Origin: a virus
DNA length: 21,530 bases
IMG/VR virus record: IMGVR_UViG_3300013307_000052
Location: 1 to 21,530 of that record
Strand: one strand, 5' to 3'
Shown: piece by piece, positions 11,377-17,578 of the stretch
Layout of the letters: the number at the start of each line of letters is the position of its first letter
Numbering within the stretch: the first letter of the stretch is position 1
Made by a program: the position numbers and the translations under genes
The notes under the pieces: model-generated
Seen by the model: the letters and a program-made list of their open reading frames with translations, nothing else
Database searches by the model: none
Told to the model about the DNA's origin: nothing

Positions 11377-11903
11377 TCCCAAAAACGTTTATTTAATGCA
11401 TTTTTTAACTCTTCTTCTGTAAAGGCTTCGCTATGTGCTGCATCAGCAAAGATCTCCGGCGCTTCCTCTTCTTCCTGCTCTTCCTCGTCTAGCTCTGCTA
11501 GTTTGTGGATCTTCTCTTCTGCCTTCTTTAGTTTGTTGTCTAGCACTCGCATAGCTAGATCATAGGTTCCTTTTGTAATCTTTCCGGCTTCAAGATCAGC
11601 AAGCATTGCCGCCGCTCTTCCTTCGTACTCTTCCAGAATCTTAAACGCTGGATCTATTGCGTAAAGAGGATTAACGCGGCGCGGCGCTCTCTCTGGTTCG
11701 GCGGCTCCTGCAATGTCTGCCGTTCCGTCAGGATTCCAGCCTGGGATCGTTCTCGTTCTTACGTTACCGTTTGAACGTGCTAAGCGGTTGCCTACCTGCT
11801 CCCCGCTATACCCTACAGAATGATCTAGCAATTCGTCAGGGCTAACCCGCCAATCATCAGGATCGTGTTTTACCCACGATTGAATCACATACTCACGCCC
11901 CAT
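11373..11903 (-). CDS. Hypothetical protein with acidic coiled-coil C-terminus, 176 aa
   Basis: Starts MGREYVIQSWVKHDPDDWRV. Residues 1-75 look poorly ordered and Gly/Arg/Pro-rich (RSNGNVRTRTIPGWNPDGTA). Residues 84-150 form long helices (ILEEYEGRAAAMLADLEAG; ALNKRFWD at the end) with an EEEQEEEEA acidic run. It could be a scaffold- or adaptor-like protein, but no family is recognised. ATG overlaps the preceding stop (TAATG), with GGAGGATG in front. The final TGA lies inside the next -35. Confidence 0.8.
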   Translation of the reverse strand: MGREYVIQSWVKHDPDDWRVSPDELLDHSVGYSGEQVGNRLARSNGNVRTRTIPGWNPDGTADIAGAAEPERAPRRVNPLYAIDPAFKILEEYEGRAAAMLADLEAGKITKGTYDLAMRVLDNKLKKAEEKIHKLAELDEEEQEEEEAPEIFADAAHSEAFTEEELKNALNKRFWD

Positions 11904-12163
11904 TAAAACATCCTCCGCGATTTCTTAACTTGTTTAATTGCATTATATAGGATCTCTGCATCCTTTGAATAGTATCCGTCCAAGGTGTACCCGTTATCAA
12001 ACCGGATAAGCAGAACTTTAACAAATGTGGAAACGCAAGTTATATGCATCCTGTTTTGTGCTTCTGTTACACTGTCGGGATTCTTAACCACTGTTGCTAG
12101 CAGTCTTTGCGCCTTCTCTGTGTTGAACACATATAAAACGCCGCCTGTTTTGAATGGAAACAT
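11903..12163 (-). CDS. Hypothetical protein, 86 aa
   Basis: Starts MFPFKTGGVLYVFNTEKAQR. Strand-helix-strand layout with VKVLLIRFDNGYTLDGYYS, then a helix and a basic end (KQVKKSRRMF). Not recognised. AGAGAGGGCAAAA precedes the ATG. First of a two-gene unit with 11373-11903. Divergent from the plus-strand gene at 12305. Confidence 0.8.
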   Translation of the reverse strand: MFPFKTGGVLYVFNTEKAQRLLATVVKNPDSVTEAQNRMHITCVSTFVKVLLIRFDNGYTLDGYYSKDAEILYNAIKQVKKSRRMF

Positions 12164-12221
12164 TTTTGCCCTCTCTTGTTGTTTAGGCTTCGTATTCTAC
12201 AGATAAAACAATTTAAATCAA
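12164..12221 (-). promoter_or_regulatory. Leftward half of a divergent promoter pair
   Basis: On the minus strand: TTGATT (12216-12221), 16-bp spacer, TAGAAT (12194-12199). Its -35 is only 3 bp from the -35 of the plus-strand promoter (12225-12230), so the two may compete or share activator sites. Confidence 0.75.
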
Positions 12222-12224
12222 GTG

Positions 12225-12304
12225 TTGTTTTTACTTTTGTTTAGTGTATTATAGCCACACTAAACACGGATAGCCGCAAGGCTTACAACTTAACAGGGCA
12301 ACAT
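12225..12304 (+). promoter_or_regulatory. Rightward half of a divergent promoter pair, with operator-like palindrome
   Basis: TTGTTT (12225-12230), 16-bp spacer, TATTAT (12247-12252). TTTAGTGT (12240-12247) and ACACTAAA (12257-12264) flank the -10 perfectly. Leader hairpin AGCC-GCAA-GGCT (12272-12283) carries a GNRA loop, followed by AGGGCAACAT before the ATG. Confidence 0.75.
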
Positions 12305-12532
12305 ATGAAACAGTTTACAATGGTTATTGCTAAAAGTGGTTTTCAGATTAAATCGTTAAATGGTCGGGGCCGTCCTGTAAACGTGAAGCCTGGCGATCTG
12401 TTCCTAGTTACTTCTCCAGCCCATAACAACAAAGATCAAGTTATGGTAGACCGTAAAGCCAGGGCTATGATCAATTCTGGTTATTGCCTCAGTCGAGCAG
12501 ACCTAGAAACTTTCTTTGATATTGTGGAATAA
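12305..12532 (+). CDS. Phage hypothetical protein, beta-rich, 75 aa
   Basis: Starts MKQFTMVIAKSGFQIKSLNG. Residues 24-52 (VNVKPGDLFLVTSPAHNNKDQVMVDRK) read as a small beta barrel. The C-terminal part (AMINSGYCLSRADLETFFDIVE) is helical. The combination is familiar from small phage proteins, but no function is known. AGGGCAAC precedes the ATG. One of few plus-strand genes. Terminated by the hairpin at 12544-12561 that also belongs to the next promoter. Confidence 0.85.
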   Translation: MKQFTMVIAKSGFQIKSLNGRGRPVNVKPGDLFLVTSPAHNNKDQVMVDRKARAMINSGYCLSRADLETFFDIVE

Positions 12533-12537
12533 AACTA

Positions 12538-12595
12538 TTGATTGCCCGATTCAATTCGGGCATAATGCTTTCACTCCAACAAATGAGGCAAGAAA
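12538..12595 (+). promoter_or_regulatory. Terminator-promoter composite on the plus strand
   Basis: TTGATT (12538-12543), 17-bp spacer, CATAAT (12561-12566). The spacer is exactly the hairpin GCCCGA-TTCAAT-TCGGGC (12544-12561). This shows the composite design also on the plus strand. Confidence 0.75.
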
Positions 12596-12772
12596 ATGAT
12601 CACAACATCTGATACAATCGTTACAATGTTCACTTGGGAAACGAGTGCTTTACATTGCGGATCTCGCCAGGTGCCATTGCCTCACGCTATGAAAATGCTA
12701 AACGCCGGATTCTATCGGGTGAAGTTGGTAGCGGAGAATGGGGAAATAATTGCAGATACTTTGAATTATTGA
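12596..12772 (+). CDS. Small hypothetical protein, 58 aa
   Basis: Starts MITTSDTIVTMFTWETSALH and ends ENGEIIADTLNY. Likely a small alpha/beta fold (helix PLPHAMKMLNAG, then strands FYRVKLVAENGEII). GAGGCAAGAAA precedes the ATG at an ideal distance, 30 bases after a good -10, so it is the likelier of two overlapping frames. A +2-shifted frame (12634-12963) overlaps its last 46 codons. Family unknown. Confidence 0.7.
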   Translation: MITTSDTIVTMFTWETSALHCGSRQVPLPHAMKMLNAGFYRVKLVAENGEIIADTLNY

Positions 12773-12963
12773 TAGACAGGGGCGCAAGCTCCTGTTACAC
12801 TATCTTTGAAGTAAGGCAACGCCAACCAACGGCGCTAAACTTGGCTAGCAGGCCCGAAGGGGCTGCAAGGTGGATCGCCGGTAGGCTGTCTAAAATAAGT
12901 TTTGTAAAGATTGAAATAAAGCTTGATCCATTCTGCCACTATGATATTATATTCACAGAGTAA
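12634..12963 (+). CDS. Overlapping frame, possible 109-aa protein (TTG start)
   Basis: Open from TTG at 12634 to TAA at 12961-12963, reading LGNECFTLRISPGAIASRY and ending FCHYDIIFTE. The product is protein-like throughout, but there is no ribosome site, five of its last six arginines use AGG, and the frame overlaps a better-supported gene. It could be an overlapping gene, the product of a frameshift near 12770, or chance. Confidence 0.3.
   Translation: MGNECFTLRISPGAIASRYENAKRRILSGEVGSGEWGNNCRYFELLIDRGASSCYTIFEVRQRQPTALNLASRPEGAARWIAGRLSKISFVKIEIKLDPFCHYDIIFTE
12773..12892 (+). ncRNA. Hairpin-rich segment, possible RNA structure
   Basis: TAGACAG (12773-12779) and CTGTCTA (12886-12892) are perfect 7-bp ends of a closed region. 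Inside are CAGGGGC-GCAA-GCTCCTG (12777-12794, GNRA loop, shares CAG with the outer stem) and GCAGGCCC-GAA-GGGGCTGC (12848-12866, one mismatch). The hairpin at 12777-12794 could also terminate the 58-aa gene. Not independent of the coding alternative above. Confidence 0.3.
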
Positions 12964-13055
12964 GACGCTACTTAAGTGAAGAGAGAACCACCCCTGCGCG
13001 TCATTCAGGTAGTTACTCACCGTGACTAACCATTTTCCAATAGTAACGCAATGTG
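12964..13055. other. Gene-free interval
   Basis: No open frame with a start site on either strand and no clear promoter. A minus-strand frame at 12835-13020 has no SD and lies opposite the plus-strand frames. Confidence 0.5.
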
Positions 13056-13150
13056 ACTATCACGCCTGAAATGATAACGTGCGGTATCATTAGGCTGCGA
13101 ACTATCACCCCCGAAACTATGATCAGGCGCATAATCAACCCCGAAAATGC
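13056..13150. repeat. Three iteron-like copies around CCYGAAA
   Basis: Copies start at 13056 (ACTATCACGCCTGAAATGAT), 13101 (ACTATCACCCCCGAAACTAT) and 13131 (ATAATCAACCCCGAAAATGC), spaced 45 and 30 bp. All are in direct orientation. They lie immediately before AT-rich repeats, like binding sites beside a DNA-unwinding element. Confidence 0.5.
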
Positions 13151-13153
13151 GAT

Positions 13154-13260
13154 TTTTTAATATAAATTTAGGATTACGAATTCTGTTTTTCAAAAAGTCA
13201 AAAAAATCCTACGACCCTGGCCCGATTTTTGAAAAATATTTTTGTCAAGGTTTTTAAAAA
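13154..13260. repeat. AT-rich direct repeat, copy 1
   Basis: Starts TTTTTAATATAAATTTAGG. The first 63 bp match copy 2 (13297-13359) at 53 of 63 positions, including a shared end AAAAAATCCTACGACC. Weaker similarity continues for about 45 more bases. TAGGATT and AATCCTA form an inverted repeat inside. Confidence 0.7.
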
Positions 13261-13296
13261 TAATTCTATCTTGTTGGCTGTTTTCTTGGGAAAGTA

Positions 13297-13403
13297 TTTT
13301 TAATATAAATTCAGGTTTACGAATATTGATTTCTGAAAACTCGAAAAAATCCTACGACCTTTTGCCAATTTTAGATAAATTGTTTTGCAAGATTTTGTAA
13401 AAC
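13297..13403. repeat. AT-rich direct repeat, copy 2
   Basis: Offset 143 bp from copy 1 and about 84% identical over 63 bp. Long A and T tracts, no coding potential. The internal inverted repeat is less perfect than in copy 1. Confidence 0.7.
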
Positions 13404-13580
13404 TCTCTCAGATGCGTTCTAAGAGGTTTTTAGAAATACTTGAATGTTGGGTTAGGTTTACTGAGAAAGCTTCTGAGGATGCAGCGGTAGAATCAGGAGA
13501 GGTGTTAGCTCTCCATTTTCCAGGGATCGGCACGTCACCTCAAAACCCTAATTCTTTTCAAATATCCCGCCTAATATCTA
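13404..13580. other. Interval without a convincing gene
   Basis: A TTG-initiated plus-strand frame (13385-13594, 69 codons) is open but has no ribosome site, starts inside the repeat and runs into the end of a minus-strand gene. A hairpin at 13496-13514 is described separately. Confidence 0.5.
13496..13519 (+). terminator. Possible terminator on the plus strand
   Basis: GGAGAG (13496-13501) and CTCTCC (13509-13514) pair around 7 nt, then ATTTT. It may stop plus-strand transcripts before the convergent operon. Confidence 0.4.
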
Positions 13581-13892
13581 TCACTCGATATTGAAGACAA
13601 CCTTACAATCGTCTGACTCCTCCAGAGAGAAGCTATCTAGCTTCAATGTTCCGGTAGGTTTTGACGCAGATAGGGCCGCAAACAAAAGCTTCAATGAATC
13701 GCAGTTGTTACCTGAGTATCCTAGCTCAAAAGGAATACTTCTACCTAAGTTCTGAACCAATAAAGCACTACTGTTCTCTGATATATTAACTGCAAACTTA
13801 ACTACACCAGCTTGGTACTCTATGTTACTAGCAGGGATAGGCACACCATCCACCAGTAAGGTTGTCTGCATATGGTTGTAATGTCTACTCAT
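13581..13892 (-). CDS. Hypothetical protein, 103 aa
   Basis: Starts MSRHYNHMQTTLLVDGVPIP. Strand-rich throughout (VVKFAVNIS; ALLVQNLG; FELGYSG; KLDSFSLEE) and ending CKVVFNIE. It resembles a small jelly-roll or immunoglobulin-like domain in pattern, which is a fold impression only. ATG overlaps the preceding stop by 8 bases (ATGAGTAG), with GAGGAG upstream. Last gene of the long minus-strand operon series. Confidence 0.8.
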   Translation of the reverse strand: MSRHYNHMQTTLLVDGVPIPASNIEYQAGVVKFAVNISENSSALLVQNLGRSIPFELGYSGNNCDSLKLLFAALSASKPTGTLKLDSFSLEESDDCKVVFNIE

Positions 13893-14211
13893 AATCGCTT
13901 ATCTCCTCGTATGGAATCACTTTATCAATATTTGAACGTATATAGGATAGGACTTCTGACTTTCCTATACCAGTAATGCCGTCTGTAATGGCACTACATT
14001 CTAAATAGAATAGTGTATGGTTATGTATGCTACCATCAGAACACAGCATTTCTTGAGATACTTCTAAAAATACATCGTCCCGCTCTGCTAAGTAGTATCG
14101 CTCTGCCCACATACCACTCACTACATTGTAGTCCCATCTAATTTTACCGGACTGTAGGGCTTCTTCCAAGGACACTTTAATGTATTTAGTTACTGCTATC
14201 TCTACTTCCAT
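13885..14211 (-). CDS. Hypothetical protein, 108 aa
   Basis: Starts MEVEIAVTKYIKVSLEEALQ. Mixed fold with an aromatic middle (WDYNVVSGMWAERYYLAERDD) and an acidic end (VIPYEEISDYE). Unrecognised. GGAGGAAAG fits the ATG at 14211 rather than the in-frame ATG at 14226. It begins only 10 bases after the terminator of the ATPase gene, so it is probably expressed by read-through or from an unseen promoter. Confidence 0.8.
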   Translation of the reverse strand: MEVEIAVTKYIKVSLEEALQSGKIRWDYNVVSGMWAERYYLAERDDVFLEVSQEMLCSDGSIHNHTLFYLECSAITDGITGIGKSEVLSYIRSNIDKVIPYEEISDYE

Positions 14212-14220
14212 CTTTCCTCC

Positions 14221-14246
14221 AAACAAAAAGAGGGCCGAAGCCCTCT
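14221..14246 (-). terminator. Strong intrinsic terminator after the AAA+ ATPase gene
   Basis: AGAGGGC/GCCCTCT stem (14229-14235 with 14240-14246) with TTCG loop, then TTTTTGTTT on the minus strand. Confidence 0.9.
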
Positions 14247-14249
14247 CTA

Positions 14250-15380
14250 TTAGAAAATACGACTGAATCCACCAATTGCCGTGATTGGCTGCTCCAACAC
14301 AATACGAAGTGCAGCACCGGAATTGTCCTCGAACACCAGCTTCCCTCCGTCAGTAATAGCCATAGCCATTGTGTTAGCGCTAAAGGTGATTTCTGAGGTA
14401 TCGTCCTCGTCTTCGCCTACTTTGATCAGAGGAACTTGGCGCAGAAGTTCTTTCTGATTGCTTTTCTCTTTCAGATAGGCAGTAAGCTGAATGTTGTTAT
14501 CCAGGAACTTAATCAGGTCAAAGCCGTAGATACCGGAAACGTGGCCCGTCTGAATAACTTCTCCGTTGATGGTCATCTCTGACAGCTTCCATTCACCTTT
14601 GCCAGCACCGAAGGTGATACCCATCATATCCAGTGCATCCTTGAAATGCATATCAGGATAGGCGTTAAGCTCTTCCACTAAGCCCTGAATAACATCAAAC
14701 GACAGTTCAAAGCTTACTTCGTGCAGGCGTTTGAAGCCAGATACGTGCTCTTTGTTGTCCAGACGATGATCCAGATAGTCTTGCATCGTCGCATCACTGA
14801 TTTTATCGTAGTCAAAGCTGTAGAAAATACGGCTCGGACGGTTTTTGAAGAACTCAGACAGGAATCCGTTGTTCTTTGTCAGCGTAAACATCTTATTACC
14901 AGTGCCTGTACCATCCAGAACAGTAAGAAGAGCCTCTTGTTTCTTCTTCTCGTCGTAGAGTTTGTCAAATTCATCGATAATAACCATAGCTTTCTCTTGA
15001 ATCTTAGACATAAACTCGACAAAACCTGCATCGGTGTAGGCTTCGGAGATCAGAATAGTACTGATACCCAGGGTAGCCAGCTTCTTAGCAATCACTTTTG
15101 CCAGCATAGTTTTACCACTACCCTTTGTACCAGACAGGAGTACACCAGTATTGTCACCCTTCTCTGCACGGCGAAGGTAAGTTTTGATTACGTGGTCAGC
15201 ACGAGTCTCAGTTTCACCGTAAAGTACCGAAGGAGTGTCCATTTCAGGGGCAGCCGCCAAGTGATAACCAATGTTATCGTTATAGGACAGTGCATATGTG
15301 CCTACTGGCAGACTATCCATAGGGATGCCCATACGCTTGTTAATAGTAATCAGTTCACCGTAACGGGTATAAGTAGACAT
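14250..15380 (-). CDS. AAA+ family ATPase, 376 aa
   Basis: Walker A GTKGSGKT at residues 84-91, Walker B MVIIDEFDK at 132-140, a sensor-1-like TLTKN at 166-170 and a likely arginine finger around RPSR (181-184). This is a complete single AAA+ module, followed by a long C-terminal domain (about 220-376) that I do not recognise. The family converts ATP hydrolysis into remodelling of proteins or nucleic acids. Here the substrate is unknown, and the gene's place among anonymous small genes gives no hint. GAGGAGAATGAATA precedes the ATG, which overlaps the upstream stop (TAATG). A strong terminator follows. Confidence 0.9.
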   Translation of the reverse strand: MSTYTRYGELITINKRMGIPMDSLPVGTYALSYNDNIGYHLAAAPEMDTPSVLYGETETRADHVIKTYLRRAEKGDNTGVLLSGTKGSGKTMLAKVIAKKLATLGISTILISEAYTDAGFVEFMSKIQEKAMVIIDEFDKLYDEKKKQEALLTVLDGTGTGNKMFTLTKNNGFLSEFFKNRPSRIFYSFDYDKISDATMQDYLDHRLDNKEHVSGFKRLHEVSFELSFDVIQGLVEELNAYPDMHFKDALDMMGITFGAGKGEWKLSEMTINGEVIQTGHVSGIYGFDLIKFLDNNIQLTAYLKEKSNQKELLRQVPLIKVGEDEDDTSEITFSANTMAMAITDGGKLVFEDNSGAALRIVLEQPITAIGGFSRIF

Positions 15381-15520
15381 TATTCATTCTCCTCTTTTGG
15401 TGCAACTAAACCGTATTCTTCTAATGAAGCCAAGAGTTCTTCCCTTGGCATTGTATCGATCTTATGAAGCGCTTCTTCAAGCCACTTGTCAATCATTTCT
15501 TTTGATTCTTTACTTCTCAT
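15380..15520 (-). CDS. Small acidic helical protein, 46 aa
   Basis: Starts MRSKESKEMIDKWLEEALHK and ends LVAPKEENE. Two amphipathic helices, net acidic. Directly upstream of the AAA+ gene and overlapping it (TAATG), so it may be a partner or adaptor of the ATPase; that is inference from context. ATG overlaps the preceding stop (ATGA). Confidence 0.75.
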   Translation of the reverse strand: MRSKESKEMIDKWLEEALHKIDTMPREELLASLEEYGLVAPKEENE

Positions 15521-15915
15521 TGTGCTAGTCGGTCTAACTCTAACAGAACTCTTGCTTGGCGTCTAGCTAAATCTGACGCAAAGGTTGTAGCGTGAGGGCC
15601 AAATGTTGCACGTTCCACGTATGGCTTTGAATCAATGATTACAGCTTGTATCTCACGAATCAGATCCATCATCTTTATCTGTTCAGGAGTGTATCGTTGC
15701 TGTTGATAGTTCTTCTTGAACTCTGCAATGATCTTGTCGTCTTCTGCGATAGCAGCCTTAATACCTAACACTGCCTTAGAGAAAACAGACGGAGGCATAT
15801 TTCTTGTTAACCCGCGGTTGCTTTTTAAGGAATGAAGCGAGTCAATTTTAGTTTGACGAATAGCATTCATTGCCTTGAGTGCAGATGTATAGGACTTTTT
15901 ACTCAGCTTGGTCAT
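15517..15915 (-). CDS. Basic helical protein, 132 aa
   Basis: Starts MTKLSKKSYTSALKAMNAIR. Almost entirely helical; a basic N-terminal half, a TPEQIKMMDLIREIQ helix and a C-terminal helix (DLARRQARVLLELDRLAQ). No motif recognised. AAGGAGAACAACG gives a good start at 15915, overlapping the previous gene by 17 bases. In the ATPase operon. Confidence 0.8.
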   Translation of the reverse strand: MTKLSKKSYTSALKAMNAIRQTKIDSLHSLKSNRGLTRNMPPSVFSKAVLGIKAAIAEDDKIIAEFKKNYQQQRYTPEQIKMMDLIREIQAVIIDSKPYVERATFGPHATTFASDLARRQARVLLELDRLAQ

Positions 15916-16261
15916 CGTTGTTCTCCTTGCTCTCTAAATACGCCTTAAAAGCCTCTGTGAAGGCACGTTTGTGTCCATCCATACCATAACGGCTACCCTT
16001 CTCTAAAATGTGCTGAACAGCCTCTACGTTCGTCTCAGACGGTTCCCACTGACCTTCTAATCCGTAGCAGGAGCAATGCCCGCCCTCGGCTTCGTAGAGT
16101 TTACCATCTAGCTCATACAGAACATATGCATCGCCGGAGTAGCACTCGTATGTATACCACGCGATAATAATCTTTGCCCGATAAAGATCAGATGCTGCTT
16201 GATCTTCAATCTGAAAATCTCGAACGATATCTGCCACACAGTTGAAATCATCTAAAAACAT
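15899..16261 (-). CDS. Phage protein with GHCSCYGLEGQWEP motif, 120 aa
   Basis: Starts MFLDDFNCVADIV. Residues 53-75 hold LDGKLYEAEGGHCSCYGLEG and then QWEP. This His/Cys-Ser-Cys-Tyr-Gly...Glu-Gly-Gln-Trp signature belongs to a phage protein family of unknown function that I have seen in several tailed phages. A metal site through His and the Cys pair is possible. The C-terminal third is helical. GGAGGTAATTG precedes the ATG at 16261, which overlaps the upstream stop (TGATG). Confidence 0.8.
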   Translation of the reverse strand: MFLDDFNCVADIVRDFQIEDQAASDLYRAKIIIAWYTYECYSGDAYVLYELDGKLYEAEGGHCSCYGLEGQWEPSETNVEAVQHILEKGSRYGMDGHKRAFTEAFKAYLESKENNDDQAE

Positions 16262-16656
16262 CAATTACCTCCTTTAATCAGGGATGCTGCATATTCCAGC
16301 AGGTATAACTTGGGAGCTACCCATATTTGAACAATAATCATAATGTTATCAATCAGCAAAATGCTACTAATTACTAACAGTACTGCGGTGCCAATATGCG
16401 CAGGTGCGTTGCTAGAGTCTTCTTGATACCACTGACACGCTTTTCGGAAGAAAATGACTGTTACAATAGCAAAGATAACACCAACAGAGAAACCAATAAT
16501 ACCTTTCGCCATTTCCCACATTAGTAGTTGATGAATAACCTCTGGAATCTGTTGCTTCCCAAACTCCACAACATCACTCATACTCTTAACTGTAATATCA
16601 ATCATATTGATCAGGGCATCAGAAGCCTTATCTTTCACTTGATCTGTAGTTGCCAT
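16261..16656 (-). CDS. Two-span membrane protein, possible holin-type, 131 aa
   Basis: Starts MATTDQVKDKASDALINMID. A long N-terminal amphipathic region (1-48) precedes TM1 (about 51-70, GIIGFSVGVIFAIVTVIFF) and TM2 (about 88-113, IGTAVLLVISSILLIDNIM). A WVAPKLYLLEYAASLIK tail follows. This layout and tail resemble phage membrane proteins annotated as holin-like, but there is no adjacent endolysin and the size and position would also suit an envelope-modifying protein. AAGGAGGAAGT precedes the ATG. Confidence 0.7.
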   Translation of the reverse strand: MATTDQVKDKASDALINMIDITVKSMSDVVEFGKQQIPEVIHQLLMWEMAKGIIGFSVGVIFAIVTVIFFRKACQWYQEDSSNAPAHIGTAVLLVISSILLIDNIMIIVQIWVAPKLYLLEYAASLIKGGN

Positions 16657-16665
16657 ACTTCCTCC

Positions 16666-16854
16666 TTAAAAAGACTTGATGATAATACGTTTGCCACAAA
16701 CAGGGCAGTCGATATAATGATCCGTGCTAGTGCATTGCGAAATGTCCTTATATGTCACTGTTTTAATATCAGTGAAGACATAGGATAACACACTACCACA
16801 CTGACGACAATTACTTTGCATTTCTTTTTGCTCACCCACTACTTTGATAGCCAT
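16666..16854 (-). CDS. Zinc-ribbon protein, 62 aa
   Basis: Cys pairs at residues 16/19 (CRQC) and 50/53 (CPVC) form a C-x2-C...C-x2-C zinc ribbon with a 30-residue insert. The second knuckle CPVCGKR is typical. Such ribbons bind one Zn ion and contact nucleic acids or transcription proteins. GGAG precedes the ATG by about 10 bases, and the gene overlaps the upstream stop (TAATG). Confidence 0.8.
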   Translation of the reverse strand: MAIKVVGEQKEMQSNCRQCGSVLSYVFTDIKTVTYKDISQCTSTDHYIDCPVCGKRIIIKSF

Positions 16855-17060
16855 TAGAGAATGTCTCCTTCTGATTTACGATATTTGTACATACTCACCA
16901 TCCCCAAAAATGCTGGAACGTAGAGGATAGGCCATAAAACAGCCCCTAGAATAATCATCCAAGGGCTATCTACACAGCTTGCCTCAAGACAGTCCACGTA
17001 ATACACCAGCGTAGCTACCACAAAGCCAACGCTCAACCACCACAGGATAAATAGCATCAT
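16854..17060 (-). CDS. Small two-span membrane protein, 68 aa
   Basis: Starts MMLFILWWLSVGFVVATLVYY. TM1 about 2-21, a cysteine-bearing loop (DCLEASCVDSPW), TM2 about 34-57, then a charged cytoplasmic-type tail (YKYRKSEGDIL). Function unknown. ATG overlaps the previous stop (ATGA), and GGTGG lies upstream. Confidence 0.8.
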   Translation of the reverse strand: MMLFILWWLSVGFVVATLVYYVDCLEASCVDSPWMIILGAVLWPILYVPAFLGMVSMYKYRKSEGDIL

Positions 17061-17578
17061 ACGAAGCCACCATAAAGTGTCGCAAATCGTGCTGGATGAT
17101 TCTTAGGAAGCTTTAACGCCTTTTGAACTTCGGGTGTGTCCATTCGTGCTGTAATTCGTTTCTCAAGCTCTGCAAAATCTCCTGGGTAGAAAGTCTCTAC
17201 CTTCATCGTTTTATCTCCGACAGGGATGTTCTGCAAGTCTGGACGACCTTTCAGACGCATTGTACGACTCTTACCCGTTAATGAATTGTGCATTGTGATC
17301 TCTTCTGGAAAATCTTCTGGCTTAGCCTTCTCAATACCAATGCAGAAATCAGCCGCACGATAGAGTTCGCCTGGAGAAAGTCTTGACTTTCCTTCTGGAG
17401 TTGATGCCATAAGTACAGTTAGTGTATCTCGTTTCTGTCCGTTCATAATAGAATCCCCTTTAAGTTGAGTAAGTAGTGTCTCACGTAATAACTGTTCTTG
17501 TCCAGCAAAGTTTTCATTACGGGGAGATAACATAATCTCCTCCGCATTCCACTTAGAATTCGACAAACCCATCTTCAT
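17057..17578 (-). CDS. Short protein with compressed family-A DNA polymerase motifs, 173 aa
   Basis: In order it carries GRPDLQNIPV (111-120), DFAELEKRITARM (134-146) and HPARFATLYGG (161-171). They align with the LQNIP block, motif A (DYSQIELRI in Pol I) and motif B/O-helix (AKAINFGLIYG) of family-A polymerases. The spacings are far shorter than in Pol I (13 rather than about 23 residues between the first two). Motif C is missing, and the motif-B Lys is replaced by His, so it cannot be an active polymerase. Residues 1-105 are unrecognised. GGAGGATATGAACG precedes the ATG. Complete by its overlaps with both neighbours. Confidence 0.65.
   Translation of the reverse strand: MKMGLSNSKWNAEEIMLSPRNENFAGQEQLLRETLLTQLKGDSIMNGQKRDTLTVLMASTPEGKSRLSPGELYRAADFCIGIEKAKPEDFPEEITMHNSLTGKSRTMRLKGRPDLQNIPVGDKTMKVETFYPGDFAELEKRITARMDTPEVQKALKLPKNHPARFATLYGGFV

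Noticed and set aside
12835-13020. Minus-strand frame of 61 codons
   Set aside because: No ribosome site. It lies opposite the plus-strand frames and into gene-free sequence.
13056-13403. CRISPR array
   Set aside because: The repeats are few, diverged and unevenly spaced, with no spacer-like segments of constant length.
13385-13594. Plus-strand frame of 69 codons beginning TTG
   Set aside because: Begins inside an AT-rich repeat, has no ribosome site and ends inside the convergent gene.
14721-15467. Plus-strand open frame of 248 codons opposite the AAA+ gene
   Set aside because: It is the antisense shadow of the ATPase coding sequence. It is cysteine- and histidine-rich without motifs and has no start signal.
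17057-17578. Polymerase gene split by an intron or intein
   Set aside because: Neighbouring genes overlap it by ATGA and 26 bases, and no remaining polymerase sequence follows downstream in this window.
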